From NCBI GenBank assembly GCA_963789225.1, contig CAWBKD010000036.1:248001-312000 (forward strand): DNA of 64,000 nucleotides, given 5' to 3'. Source of the stretch: Palsa-504 sp963789225. GTDB lineage: Bacteria; Actinomycetota; Actinomycetes; Streptosporangiales; Streptosporangiaceae. The notes under the pieces were generated by a model. That model had not been told where the DNA came from and did not search any database. It saw nothing but the letters and a program-made list of their open reading frames with translations. Every line of letters begins with the position of its first letter. The stretch's first letter is position 1. The position numbers were made by a program, and so were the translations under genes. Of this stretch, positions 8,290 to 17,383 are shown one piece after another.

Positions 8290-10384
8290 CGCTGATCCTC
8301 GGTGGGCGCGCCCGGCGCTGTTCGCGCTGCTGGCGTTCACGGCCCTGTTCTACCTGTGGGACCTGACCCGCAACGGCTGGGCGAACGACTTCTACGCGGC
8401 GGCCGTCCAGGCCGGCACCAAGAGCTGGAAGGCGTTCTTCTTCGGCTCGTTCGACTCCTCCAACTTCATCACCGTGGACAAGACGCCGGCCTCGCTCTGG
8501 GTGATGGAGCTTTCCGGGCGGATCTTCGGGTTCAGCAAGTGGTCCATGCTGGCCCCGCAGGCGCTGGAGGGCGTGGCCTCGGTCGCGCTGCTGTACGCCG
8601 CGGTGAAGCGCTGGTTCGGGCCGGCGGCCGGGCTGATCGCCGGGCTTGTGCTCGCGCTCACCCCGGTCGCGGCGCTGATGTTCCGGTACAACAACCCGGA
8701 CGCCCTCCTCGTGCTCCTGATGACCGCGGCGGCGTACGCGCTGGTCCGCGCGCTCGAGCACGGGCGGTCGCGCTGGCTGGTGGCGTGCGGCGTCCTGCTC
8801 GGGTTCGCGTTCCTGGCCAAGATGCTCCAGGCGTTCCTGGTGCTGCCGGGGTTCGCGCTCGCCTACCTGTGGGCCGGGCCGCCCAGGCTGGGCAGGCGCG
8901 TGTGGCAGACGGCGGTCTTGGGCGCCGGGGTCATCGCGGGGGCGGGCTGGTGGGTGCTGCCCGCGCAGCTGACGCCTGCGGCCGATAGGCCCTACTTCGG
9001 CGGGTCGACCGACAACAACATCCTGCAGCTCGCCATCGGTTACAACGGCCTCGGCCGGCTCGACGGTAACGAGACAGGATCGATCGGTTTCGGCGGCGGC
9101 CGTGGCGGGGGCGGGGGCGGGTTCGGCGGCGCGAGCGGGCTGCTCCGGCTGTTCGGCTCCGAGTTCGGCGGGCAGATCAGCTGGCTCCTGCCCGCGGCGC
9201 TGATCGCGCTGGTCGCCATGCTGTGGTGGTCTCGGCGCGCCGCACGCACCGACCAGACCAGGGCCGCGGCCCTGCTGTGGGGCGGCTGGGTCCTGGTCAC
9301 CGGCGCGGTGTTCAGCTACATGGCCGGCATCATCCACCCGTACTACATGGTCGCGCTCGCGCCAGGTATCGCCGCCCTGGTCGGCATCGGCGCCATGGCC
9401 GCCTGGCGGGCCCAGCTCGGACCGCGCAACATCGCCGGCCGGGCGGTGGCCGCGGTGGCCGTGGTCGGCACCGCCGTGTGGTCCTACGTGCTGCTCGACC
9501 GGACGCCGGGCTGGCTGCCCTGGCTGCGCTGGCTCGTCCTGGTCGCGGGCGTCGCCTGCGGCGTCGTGGTGCTGGCGAGCCCCTGGCTGACGGGGCTCGC
9601 CGGCAGGCGCCGCGGACGGCTGGCGCTGGCCCTCGTGCCGGCCGTGCTGGCCCTGGTCGCCGGCCTGGCGGGACCCGCCGCCTACGCGCTGGACACGATC
9701 AACACCGCGCACACGGGCGCGATCCCGAGCGCGGGGCCGCAAGAGGACGCGTTCGGTGGTCCGGGTGGCTTCGCGGGCCGGCCCGGCGGTTTCGCCGGCC
9801 GCGGCTTCGCGGACGGCGCGTTCCCCGGTGGGGGCTTCCCCAGGGGCGGCTTCCCTGGCGGGCAAGCGGGCCAGTTCGGCGGGACCGGCGGGTCCACCGG
9901 GCAGGCCGGTAAGGGGACCTTCCCCGGGCGCGCGGGCGGGTTCGGCGGCGGGCCGGCCGCAGGGTTCGGCGGCGCAGGCCGCCGGGGCGGTCCCGACGGC
10001 GGGGTCGGCGGCGGATTTGGCGGCGGGCTCGGCGGCGGCACGCAGGTGAGCAGTGCGCTGGTGAAGCTGCTCGAGCAGGACGCCTCCGGCTACACGTGGG
10101 TGGCGGCGACCGAAGGCTCGACGGCGGCGGCACCGATCGAACTCGCGACCGGGGACGCGGTCATGGCCATCGGCGGGTTCAACGGCACCGACCCGTGGCC
10201 CACCCTGGCGGCGTTCGAGAAGCTCGTCGCCGAGCACAAGGTCCACTACTACGTGGGCCAGGGCAGCGAGAGCTTCGGCGGCGGCAACGGCTCATCGGCG
10301 ATCGCCTCCTGGGTGGCGGCCCACTTCACCTCGCAGACCGTCGGCGGGCAGACCGTCTATAACCTCACCAAGCCGAAGAGCTGA
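8198..10384 (+). CDS. GT39/ArnT-like membrane glycosyltransferase with glycine-rich insertions
   Basis: A polytopic membrane protein of about 728 residues. I prefer the TTG start at 8198, which has AAAGGA five bases upstream; an in-frame ATG at 8144 is possible. Either way it overlaps the GT2 gene by at least 92 bases. The first luminal loop contains the acidic NDFYAAAVQAG segment typical of PMT/ArnT enzymes, and FITVDKTPASLWVMELSGRI matches the YkcB-like group. About a dozen hydrophobic segments are visible. Two extracytoplasmic stretches are extremely Gly/Phe-rich (near bases 9090-9150 and 9750-10045), the second before a soluble C-terminal domain. It probably transfers the sugar made by the preceding enzyme; the acceptor is unknown. 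Confidence 0.5.
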   Translation: MSATTSLARHSNHIRPRPARSRAQRLLRGPDADPRWARPALFALLAFTALFYLWDLTRNGWANDFYAAAVQAGTKSWKAFFFGSFDSSNFITVDKTPASLWVMELSGRIFGFSKWSMLAPQALEGVASVALLYAAVKRWFGPAAGLIAGLVLALTPVAALMFRYNNPDALLVLLMTAAAYALVRALEHGRSRWLVACGVLLGFAFLAKMLQAFLVLPGFALAYLWAGPPRLGRRVWQTAVLGAGVIAGAGWWVLPAQLTPAADRPYFGGSTDNNILQLAIGYNGLGRLDGNETGSIGFGGGRGGGGGGFGGASGLLRLFGSEFGGQISWLLPAALIALVAMLWWSRRAARTDQTRAAALLWGGWVLVTGAVFSYMAGIIHPYYMVALAPGIAALVGIGAMAAWRAQLGPRNIAGRAVAAVAVVGTAVWSYVLLDRTPGWLPWLRWLVLVAGVACGVVVLASPWLTGLAGRRRGRLALALVPAVLALVAGLAGPAAYALDTINTAHTGAIPSAGPQEDAFGGPGGFAGRPGGFAGRGFADGAFPGGGFPRGGFPGGQAGQFGGTGGSTGQAGKGTFPGRAGGFGGGPAAGFGGAGRRGGPDGGVGGGFGGGLGGGTQVSSALVKLLEQDASGYTWVAATEGSTAAAPIELATGDAVMAIGGFNGTDPWPTLAAFEKLVAEHKVHYYVGQGSESFGGGNGSSAIASWVAAHFTSQTVGGQTVYNLTKPKS

Positions 10385-10426
10385 CGACCTGGAGCACCCG
10401 AAAAAGGAGCACTAGCCAGCCCGATC

Positions 10427-12898
10427 GTGGGTAGGGCGATGCTCGTGGCCCTCCAAAAGCAGTCCGCGGCTCCCGGCCGGCCGGTAACACCCGGCCGGCC
10501 GGGGCCGACGGCTGGTCCGCTCGCCCGGGGGTACGCGTTCCTGGTCGTGAGCCTGCGGTGGCTCATCATCGGCGGGTGGGCGGCGGCGGTGGCCGCGGCG
10601 ATCGTGTTCCTGCCGCCGCTCAACCCGACCTCCTCGGCCACGCTGTCCCAGCTGATCCCGCCTGGGTCGCCGGCGGCTCAGGCGGAAAGCGACGTGACCA
10701 GGCTGTTCGGCTTCCCGCTCGACGCGGCGGTCGCCGTGGTCCAGCGTGACCCGCACGGCATGGCGAAGGCCAACCAGTACCGCGCGGTCCGCCAGGCCAT
10801 CACCGTGGACCAGGAACTGGCCGGGACATCCGGTCAGGCGGCAGGGGCTGACCAGGCCGCGGCGGCCGTCGCGCTGGCCAAGGCCGGCCTGCCTGCCGCC
10901 GCGCAGGCCCTGACCGGCCCGGTCAGCCCCGGGCCGCCGGGCGGCATTCCCGGCCTGGTCGGGGCGTTCCCGCTGCCGAACACCTCGGGCCTGCTGCATG
11001 GCACTGGTGAGCAGTCCACGACGGTCATCACGTTCCTGGACTTCCGGCCGAGCACTTCGTTCGCGGCGCAGATGGCAGGCGCCCAGGCCTACGTGCACTG
11101 GTACCTCAGCCAACCGGGCGACGACGTGGTGGGCATCACGGGACCCGTCCCGGCCGAGTACACCCAGGGCCTGATCATCCAGCGCGACCTCTTCTGGGTC
11201 GAGCTCCTCACCGTGGCGGCCATCGCGGTGATCGTGGGCCTGCGGTTCAGGACGGTAGGCGCCCCGCTGGCCGCGCTGGCCTGCGCCGGCACGGCCTACG
11301 TCCTCGCCGTCCGGATCGTCGCGTGGGTCGCCCAGCGGATGGGCGCGTCGCTGCCGCCGGACCTGGACCCCGTGCTCGTCGTCCTGCTGCTCGGGGTGAC
11401 CACCGATTACTCGGTGTTCTTCCTCGACGGCATGCGCCGCTACCTCGCCTCGGGCGTGCCGCGCGCGAAGGCGGCCAGGCTGGCCACGGCCGAGGTCACG
11501 CCGATCGTCGTCGCCGCGGGCCTGATCGTCGCGGCGGCCACCGCGTCGCTCGCCGTGGCCAGGACCCCGTTGCTGCAGGCGTTCGGGCCAGGCCTGGCGC
11601 TGACCGTCCTGACCGCGCTGGTCGTGTCGATGACCCTGGCCCCCGCGCTCATGGCCGTGCTGGGCCGCGCGCTGTTCGGGCCCAGGTGGGCCCGCCCCAG
11701 GCCGGCCCAGCCCAGGCCGACTCAGCCCAATCCCGCCCAGCCCAATCCCGCCCAGCCCAATCCCGCCCAGCCCAATCCCGCCCAGCCCAAGCCGACCCAG
11801 CCCGGGCTGCGGGTCAGGACCGCGCGGCTCGCCGCGAAGCGGCCCATGGCGCTGCTGATCGCCCTGGCCTGTATCGCCGGGCTGCTGGCCGCCGCCTGGG
11901 GGGTACGCGACCTGCGCCTGGGATCACCGCTGATCAGGGAACTCCCCGCGTCGTCAACCATCGTGCGCGCGAGTACGGCCGCCTCGGAGGGCTTCGCGCC
12001 CGGCATCTTGTCCCCCACCGAGATCCTCGTGACCGGCCCCGGCGTGGCCAGCCAGACCGCGGCGCTGGCCCGACTGCAGCGGGAGCTGGCGACTCAGCGC
12101 GGCGTGGCCGAACTGGCGGGCCCAGCGAGCCTGTCGGCCGTCCCTGCGTCGCTGAACCCCATGCTGGCCCGCTCCGGCGACGCGGCCAGGTTCGTGGTGG
12201 TGGAGCAGACCGACCCCCTCGACGCCACCGCCATCGTCCGCGTCCATGCCCTGCAGGCCGATCTCCCCTCGCTCGGCCGTTCGGCTGGGCTGTCCGGGGT
12301 GCGGTTCGAGGTGGCCGGCCAGACCGCGCTGACCAGCGATTCCATCAACGGGATCTTCGCCGACCTCTGGCCCGTGGCGCTGGCCATCGTGCTGGCCAGC
12401 CTGCTGCTCCTCGCGTTGTTCCTGCGGTCGCTGCTCGCCCCCGTGTACCTGCTGGCCGCCAGCATCCTGGCGGTGTTCGCCTCCCTGGGGCTGACCATGC
12501 TGATCTGCCGGGAGTTCCTCGGCTCGGCCAGCCTGGTCTACTTCGTGCCGTTCGCGGCGGGCGTGCTGCTGGTGGCCCTCGGCTCGGACTACAACGTCTT
12601 CGTGGTCGGGCGCATCTGGGAGGAGGCGAAGGTCAGGCCGGTCCGCGACGCGGTGGCCATCGCCACGCCCCAGGCCTCACGCGCGATCACCACCGCGGGC
12701 GTGGCCCTGGCCGCGAGCTTCGCCGCGCTGGCCGTGATACCGCTTGAGCAGTTCAGGCAGCTGGCCATCGCCATGGCCCTCGGCGTCGTCCTGGACGCGA
12801 TCGCGGTCCGCTCGCTCCTGGTCCCGGCGCTGGTCGCGCTGTTCGGCCGGCTAGGCATGTGGCCGGCCGGAACCAGGCTGAGGCGTCCCCGGGCCTAG
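10427..12898 (+). CDS. MMPL/RND-superfamily membrane exporter
   Basis: About 823 residues. GTG at 10427 is used here; ATG at 10439 is in frame, and the AAGGAG at 10404-10409 is rather far from both. The protein has two similar halves: one hydrophobic segment, a large extracytoplasmic loop, then a cluster of five. Motifs of the MMPL family are visible, such as GVTTDYSVFFLDGMRR in the first half and ALGSDYNVFVVGRIWEE in the second, carrying the Asp-Tyr pair for proton relay. Family members export lipids or glycolipids of the envelope. Its place after two glycosyltransferases suggests export of a glycosylated envelope component. The cytoplasmic linker between the halves carries a Pro-Asn-Pro-Ala-Gln repeat. 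It ends overlapping the convergent methyltransferase gene by four bases. Confidence 0.5.
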   Translation: MGRAMLVALQKQSAAPGRPVTPGRPGPTAGPLARGYAFLVVSLRWLIIGGWAAAVAAAIVFLPPLNPTSSATLSQLIPPGSPAAQAESDVTRLFGFPLDAAVAVVQRDPHGMAKANQYRAVRQAITVDQELAGTSGQAAGADQAAAAVALAKAGLPAAAQALTGPVSPGPPGGIPGLVGAFPLPNTSGLLHGTGEQSTTVITFLDFRPSTSFAAQMAGAQAYVHWYLSQPGDDVVGITGPVPAEYTQGLIIQRDLFWVELLTVAAIAVIVGLRFRTVGAPLAALACAGTAYVLAVRIVAWVAQRMGASLPPDLDPVLVVLLLGVTTDYSVFFLDGMRRYLASGVPRAKAARLATAEVTPIVVAAGLIVAAATASLAVARTPLLQAFGPGLALTVLTALVVSMTLAPALMAVLGRALFGPRWARPRPAQPRPTQPNPAQPNPAQPNPAQPNPAQPKPTQPGLRVRTARLAAKRPMALLIALACIAGLLAAAWGVRDLRLGSPLIRELPASSTIVRASTAASEGFAPGILSPTEILVTGPGVASQTAALARLQRELATQRGVAELAGPASLSAVPASLNPMLARSGDAARFVVVEQTDPLDATAIVRVHALQADLPSLGRSAGLSGVRFEVAGQTALTSDSINGIFADLWPVALAIVLASLLLLALFLRSLLAPVYLLAASILAVFASLGLTMLICREFLGSASLVYFVPFAAGVLLVALGSDYNVFVVGRIWEEAKVRPVRDAVAIATPQASRAITTAGVALAASFAALAVIPLEQFRQLAIAMALGVVLDAIAVRSLLVPALVALFGRLGMWPAGTRLRRPRA
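11726..11800 (+). repeat. 15-bp tandem repeat inside the MMPL gene
   Basis: Four exact copies of CCCAATCCCGCCCAG and a fifth degenerate copy encode a repeated PNPAQ linker. Similar but less exact units extend back to about 11696. The unit length keeps the frame, so copy-number change would alter linker length only. Confidence 0.5.
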
Positions 12899-13503
12899 AC
12901 CCGCTCGATGGTCGCCAGCCACGCTTGCGCGCTGGGCGTACCGAAGAGGCCGACGGCGGAGGGCACCAGGTCGAACGTGTCGGCCACGATGGACTCCACC
13001 GCCCACCCGTCGCCGAACGCCGCGCGTAGCTCGTCCTCGCTGACCCGCCGCGGGCCGACGGTTCCCGGCTGCCGGTCGCTGAAGCACATGAGGTAGCAGG
13101 TCCCGCCCGGGCGCAGTACCGACGCCAGGCTCTCGACGTACCTGGCGCGCCCGCCGTCGTCGAAGACGTGGAACAGCCCGCTGTCGATGATCGTGTCGAA
13201 GGTCAGGCCCAGATCGGCCAGGTTCAGCGCGTTGGCGACCTCGAAGCGGGCCTTGATCCCCCGCGTGGCCGCCTTCTCGCGGGCCCGTTCGATGGCCAGC
13301 GGCGACAGGTCGATGCCGACGGCGTCCGCGCCGGACGACGCGGCCAGCAGCGTGTGCTCCCCGGTGCCGCACCCGGCGTCCAGTACCCGGCCGGCCAGCA
13401 GGCCATCGTTCGCCAGCCGCGCGAACGCGGGCTGCGGCCTGCCGATGTCCCAGGGAGCCTGGCCGCCCTCCGCGTAGGCCCAGTCCCAGCTCGGCGTCGT
13501 CAT
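12895..13503 (-). CDS. Class I SAM-dependent methyltransferase
   Basis: A 202-residue cytoplasmic protein with motif I LDAGCGTGEH at residues 41-50, an acidic GIDLSPLAIERA motif II and a LRPGGTCYLMCF strand, all typical of the Methyltransf_25/11 fold. It transfers a methyl group from S-adenosylmethionine to a small molecule. The N-terminal WDWAYAEGGQAPWDIGRPQP resembles thiopurine/thiol-type or 'class I SAM methyltransferase' proteins common in actinobacteria. The substrate is not predictable. It is divergent from the DUF3500 gene with only 23 bases between the starts, and convergent with the MMPL gene. Confidence 0.5.
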   Translation of the reverse strand: MTTPSWDWAYAEGGQAPWDIGRPQPAFARLANDGLLAGRVLDAGCGTGEHTLLAASSGADAVGIDLSPLAIERAREKAATRGIKARFEVANALNLADLGLTFDTIIDSGLFHVFDDGGRARYVESLASVLRPGGTCYLMCFSDRQPGTVGPRRVSEDELRAAFGDGWAVESIVADTFDLVPSAVGLFGTPSAQAWLATIERV

Positions 13504-13526
13504 GATCCCCCTGCTATACCGAAGGA

Positions 13527-14482
13527 GTGAGTGCCGACAGCGTACCCGGGCAGATGCGAACGGCCGCGCGGGCCCTCCTGGCCGCGCTCGGCGACGAGCA
13601 GCGGGCGCTGGCGGTCCATCCGTTCACCGACGACGCGGCCCGGCGGTGGCTGGAGTACCGGCCGCGGCGGCGCCCGGGCGCGTGCCTGACCCAGCTGGAC
13701 AAGACCGCGCGCAAGGCCGCCCACCGGCTGCTAGCCACCGGGCTGAGCGAGCACGCCTACGCCCAGGCGATGGGCATCATCGCGCTGGAGGAGGTGCTTG
13801 ACCGGCAGGAGCAGTGGCGGCGGGGCCGGCACAGCAACGACTACTGGGTCAGCGTCTTCGGCGACCCCGCGGGCGAGGCGCCGTGGTCGTGGCGGTTCGA
13901 GGGGCACCACCTGTCCGTCACGATGACCGTGGCGGGCGATCAGGTCTCCCCCGCCCCGGTCTTCTTCGGCGCCAACCCGGCCCAGGTCAGCTACGCGGGA
14001 CGGCCGGTGTCCCGGCCGCTCGGCCCGGAGGAGGACCTGGCCCGGGCGCTGCTTGACGCGATGGGACCGGCGGGGCGGTCGGCGGTCGTGGTGGCGGGCA
14101 GTGCTCCGCGGGACATCCGCACCGGGACGAGCCCGGCGGCCAGCCAGGGCATCGCGCCGCTCGGCGTGCCCAGCGGCCGGCTCGGTCCGGCGGCGCGAGC
14201 CGTGCTCGGCGAACTGGTCGCGCTCTACCTGGGCCGGCTCCCGCCGGCCTGGCGGCCCGCGAGGCCGCCAGGCTCGGGACCGGCGAGCTGCATTTCGCGT
14301 GGGAGGGCCCGGTCCTGCCCGGCACGCGCCACTACTACCGGGTCCAGGGCGATGACCTGCTCATCGAGTACGACACCACCGACGAGGGCAACCACGCGCA
14401 CACCGTGCTGCGCCGCCCGCGCAGCGACTTCGGCGCGGACATCCTCGGGGCTCACCACCGCGACGCCCACCGGGCACAATGA
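13527..14482 (+). CDS. DUF3500 family protein, frameshifted
   Basis: The N-terminal 240 residues (GTG start) read as DUF3500, with PVFFGANPAQV and RPLGPEEDLARALL. After base 14246 the frame loses resemblance and runs to 14588, into the next gene. The expected C-terminus continues instead in the neighbouring frame: LHFAWEGPVLPGTRHYYRV, LIEYDTTDEGNHAHTV and DFGADILG, ending at TGA 14482. One missing G in the GG at 14246-14247 explains it. DUF3500 function is unknown; the conserved His/Asp-rich C-terminus suggests a secreted or metal-binding enzyme. TATACC lies six bases before the GTG, compatible with a leaderless transcript. It may be an assembly error or a true pseudogene. Confidence 0.5.
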
Positions 14483-14503
14483 CGGCCCGGGCACAATAGC
14501 GGC

Positions 14504-15073
14504 ATGGCATCACACGTCGCGCTGCTGCGCGGGATCAACGTCGGCGGGAAGAACAAGGTCCCCATGGCCGAACTGCGGGAGGTCGTAACGTCGCTCGGGC
14601 ACACCGGGGTGAGCACCTACATCCAGAGCGGCAACGTGCTGTTCTTCACCGCGGAGACCGACACGGCGGAGCTGGCGTCGGCCCTGGAGGCGGCCATCGC
14701 CGGCAAGTTCGGGATCAACCCGGCCGTGGTGGTGCTGTCCAGGGACGAGCTGACCCGGATCCTGGGTGCCAACCCGTATCGCCACGAGCCGAACCCGAAG
14801 TGCGTGCACGTGGCGTTCCTCGGCGCCGAGCCGAGCCGGGAGCTGCTTGACCGCATCAAGGCCGCCGAGAGCGCGGCCGCGGCCAAGGGCAGCCGCGACA
14901 CCATCACGGCGGTCGGCAAGGCCCTGTACCTGCACACGCCGGACGGGTACGGGAACAGCGAGCTGTCCGAGGCGCTGTTCCGCATCACCGGGGCGGGCCA
15001 GCACAAGCTGGCCGTGACGGCCAGGAACTGGTCCACGTCCACCACGCTGCTGTCCCTGTGCGAGGAGCGGTGA
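14504..15073 (+). CDS. DUF1697 family protein
   Basis: A 189-residue cytoplasmic protein. The start MASHVALLRGINVGGKNKVPM and the YIQSGNVLF strand are diagnostic of DUF1697, as are NPYRH and HKLAVTARNWST near the end. The biochemical role is unknown; structures in the family show a ferredoxin-like fold. The length is normal. Its stop overlaps the GTG start of the following SDR gene (GTGA), indicating co-translation. Confidence 0.5.
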   Translation: MASHVALLRGINVGGKNKVPMAELREVVTSLGHTGVSTYIQSGNVLFFTAETDTAELASALEAAIAGKFGINPAVVVLSRDELTRILGANPYRHEPNPKCVHVAFLGAEPSRELLDRIKAAESAAAAKGSRDTITAVGKALYLHTPDGYGNSELSEALFRITGAGQHKLAVTARNWSTSTTLLSLCEER

Positions 15074-15816
15074 CGCGCGCGGTCCTGGTCACGGGGGCGT
15101 CCCGGGGCATCGGCCGGGCGGTGGTGCAGGCCTTCGCCGTCCAGGGCGACCGGGTGGCGGTCCACCACCGGGACTCCGCCGCGCTCGCGGAGGAGGTGGT
15201 GGCCGCGCTGCCCGGGCGCGGCCACACGATCGTCCGCGCCGACCTGGCCGACGCCGAGGCCGTCCGGCGGATGGTCGACGCGGCCGCCCGCGACCTGGGC
15301 GGCCTGGACGTGCTGGTGAACAACGCCGGGATCTACCTCTGGCACCCGATCACCGAGGTGTCCTACGAGCGGTGGCAGGAAGCCTGGCGCGAGACCCTGG
15401 CCGTCAACCTCACCGGCGCCGCCAACGTGACCTGGTGCGCGGTGCAGTACATGAAACTGACCGGCGGCCGGATCATCAACGTGACCTCGCGCGGCGCGTT
15501 CCGGGGCGAGCCCAGGAACCCGGCCTACGGGGCCAGCAAGGCGGGCCTGAACTCGTTCGGTCAGTCGATGGCGCGCGCCTTGGCCCCGTACGGGATCGCG
15601 GTGGCCAGCGTGGCGCCCGGGTACGTGGAAACGGAGATGGCCGCAGCCGACCTGGCCGCGGAGCACGGTGAGGAGATCCGGAGGCAGAGCCCGTTCAACC
15701 GGGTGGCGACGCCCGAGGAGATCGCCGCCGCGGTCGTCTACCTCGCCTCCGATGCCGCGGAGTGGGCCAGCGGCGCCATCCTCGACCTCAACGGGGCCTC
15801 GTACCTGCGGTCCTAG
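15070..15816 (+). CDS. SDR family oxidoreductase (FabG-like)
   Basis: I use the GTG at 15070, overlapping the previous stop and preceded by GAGGAG; an in-frame start at 15058 would be inside the DUF1697 gene. The protein of about 248 residues has the TGASRGIG cofactor motif, NNAGIY, a catalytic Ser in the NVTSRGAF region, YGASK (YxxxK) and the PGYVETEM loop: a complete classical SDR. It likely reduces a keto group with NADPH. The gene order with DUF1697 is probably an operon, but no pathway partner is visible. Confidence 0.5.
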   Translation: MTRAVLVTGASRGIGRAVVQAFAVQGDRVAVHHRDSAALAEEVVAALPGRGHTIVRADLADAEAVRRMVDAAARDLGGLDVLVNNAGIYLWHPITEVSYERWQEAWRETLAVNLTGAANVTWCAVQYMKLTGGRIINVTSRGAFRGEPRNPAYGASKAGLNSFGQSMARALAPYGIAVASVAPGYVETEMAAADLAAEHGEEIRRQSPFNRVATPEEIAAAVVYLASDAAEWASGAILDLNGASYLRS

Positions 15817-15825
15817 GCCCGCGGT

Positions 15826-15861
15826 GTCAAGACAAACGTCAAGACAAGCGTCAAGACACCG
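15826..15861. repeat. 12-bp tandem repeat, three copies
   Basis: GTCAAGACAAAC, GTCAAGACAAGC and GTCAAGACACCG follow each other between the convergent SDR and ROK genes and run into the ROK stop codon. This may be a short slippage repeat; no function is evident. Confidence 0.5.
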
Positions 15862-17161
15862 GCCGCACGCCGTCAGCGGACGGGGCAGTGGGCAGCCCGG
15901 TCATCACCCGGCCCCAGGCCAGGTCGGCGCCCGCGGTCAGGCAGCCGTCGACGACCGCATCGGTGCCGAGGGCGCTGACCCTGATGGCGGGCAGCACCGG
16001 GGCGATCTTCTCCAGTTCCCTGCTGACCGCCTCGGCGAAGCCGGGGGCCCGGCCGATCCCGCCGCCCAGCACGATCAGCTCCGGATCCACCACGGTGATG
16101 ACGGCACAGACGGCCCTGGCCACGAGCCTGGCCTCCTCGGCCACGACCGCCGCGGCCCGCTCGTCACCGCCCTCGGCGGCCGCGAAGACGCGCCGTGCCG
16201 ACACCGGACCCCGCATGCCGCCGTGGCGCGCGGCCCGGACGATCCCGGAGGCCGACGCGGCCGCCTCGAGGGCCCCGCGCTTGCGGGCCTCGTGCTCGTC
16301 GGCGCCCATGCTCCCGGACATCGGGAGGAACGCGATCTCCCCGGCGACGCCGTGCGCCCCGCGCAGCAACTGGCCGCCGAGGATGAGCCCCATCCCGATA
16401 CCGGTGCCGATGTGCACGAACGCGAAGTGGTCAACATCGCGGCCATGTCCCAACGCACGTTCGGCCAATGCCGCCGCGTCCACGTCGTTCTCCATCACCA
16501 GCGCCGGGCCGAACGCCTCCCGCAGCCCCACTAGCGCCGCCGGGCGGTCCCAGCCGCGCAGCCCGCCGGTGAGCTTCATGGCGTTACGCCGCGGGTCGTA
16601 TACGCCGGGGCTGCCGATCACCGTCTGGGTGATCGCCGACCTGGGCACGCCGGCGGTCTCCCCGAGCTGGTCGGCGAGCCCGACCAGCTCGGCGACCCGG
16701 CCGCGCACGCTGGTGGCGCGGGCCCGCGACGACTCCCTGGCCCTGACCTCACCCGCGAGGTCAGCGATCGCGCCGCGGACGTACTCGTGCCCGATGTCCA
16801 GGCCGAGCACCAGGCCCGCGTCGGGCCTGATCTCGTACAGCCTGGCCGACCGGCCCGGGACGCCGGTCCGGTGCCCGGCGACCCGGACGAGGCCCGCCCG
16901 CTCAACGTTGTCCAGGGCGAGCGACACGGTGGGCTTGGACAGGCCGGAGACGCGGGCCAGCTCGGCCCGGGAGCAGGCCCCGCGCTGGCGGATGTGCTCG
17001 AGCAGCAGCTGCTCGTTCATCGCCCTGATCAGCGAGGGACGCGCCGCGAACAGGACACCGCCCGTGCCCTCCGGGGGTGGCAGGGCGGAGGCCGGTTCGG
17101 CGCTGGGCACGATGCCGCGCGTACCTTCCGACAGGGCTGTCACGGCCACCTCCTCCACCAT
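15851..17161 (-). CDS. ROK family transcriptional regulator
   Basis: A 436-residue protein. A winged helix-turn-helix lies at about residues 48-100 (GACSRAELARVSGLSKPTVSLALDNVERAGLV), followed by a ROK sugar-kinase-like domain with DIGHEYVRGAIADL, MENDVDAAALAE and GTGIGMGLILGG. ROK regulators bind a sugar or sugar phosphate and release DNA. The usual CxCGxxGC zinc motif is missing: after GEIAFLPM the sequence has no cysteines. The gene is divergent from the beta-glucoside ABC/GH4/GH9 operon, and a palindrome of the ROK type lies between them, so it very probably represses that operon and itself. Confidence 0.5.
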   Translation of the reverse strand: MVEEVAVTALSEGTRGIVPSAEPASALPPPEGTGGVLFAARPSLIRAMNEQLLLEHIRQRGACSRAELARVSGLSKPTVSLALDNVERAGLVRVAGHRTGVPGRSARLYEIRPDAGLVLGLDIGHEYVRGAIADLAGEVRARESSRARATSVRGRVAELVGLADQLGETAGVPRSAITQTVIGSPGVYDPRRNAMKLTGGLRGWDRPAALVGLREAFGPALVMENDVDAAALAERALGHGRDVDHFAFVHIGTGIGMGLILGGQLLRGAHGVAGEIAFLPMSGSMGADEHEARKRGALEAAASASGIVRAARHGGMRGPVSARRVFAAAEGGDERAAAVVAEEARLVARAVCAVITVVDPELIVLGGGIGRAPGFAEAVSRELEKIAPVLPAIRVSALGTDAVVDGCLTAGADLAWGRVMTGLPTAPSADGVRPVS

Positions 17162-17226
17162 TGTGCTCGAAATCTATCCCTGGATTGCCGGTTCCCAACT
17201 GTGCCCAAAGCGGTCCTTACAGGCTC

Positions 17227-17261
17227 TTGTCGCGGACAGATAGTTAGGATACTGTCCTAAC
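17227..17261 (+). promoter_or_regulatory. Promoter with ROK-type operator of the sugar ABC operon
   Basis: GTTAGGA-TACTG-TCCTAAC is a perfect 7-bp inverted repeat at 17243-17261. It resembles TTAGGA/TCCTAA palindromes known for actinobacterial ROK repressors such as CsnR. A possible -35 TTGTCG (17227-17232) is 17 bases from TACTGT (17250-17255), so the operator would cover the -10. It lies 82 bases upstream of the divergent ROK gene and about 120 bases before the binding-protein gene. Confidence 0.5.
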
Positions 17262-17383
17262 AAACTTTAACGGAAGGGGCAACCCGGTATCCCCGCAGAA
17301 GTGCCCCACCGCACGTGCCTGCACGGACCGTGCCCCAACGGACGTGCCCTTCACGGACCAAACGGCAGTAAGGACGAAACGGC

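Noticed and set aside
8114..10246. 710-codon open frame on the minus strand
   Set aside because: Antisense to the ArnT-like transferase, with no recognisable domain and an unnatural Arg/Pro/Gln composition.
11726..11800. Short repeats considered as a CRISPR array
   Set aside because: Units are contiguous, without spacers, and lie in a coding frame; no cas genes are present.
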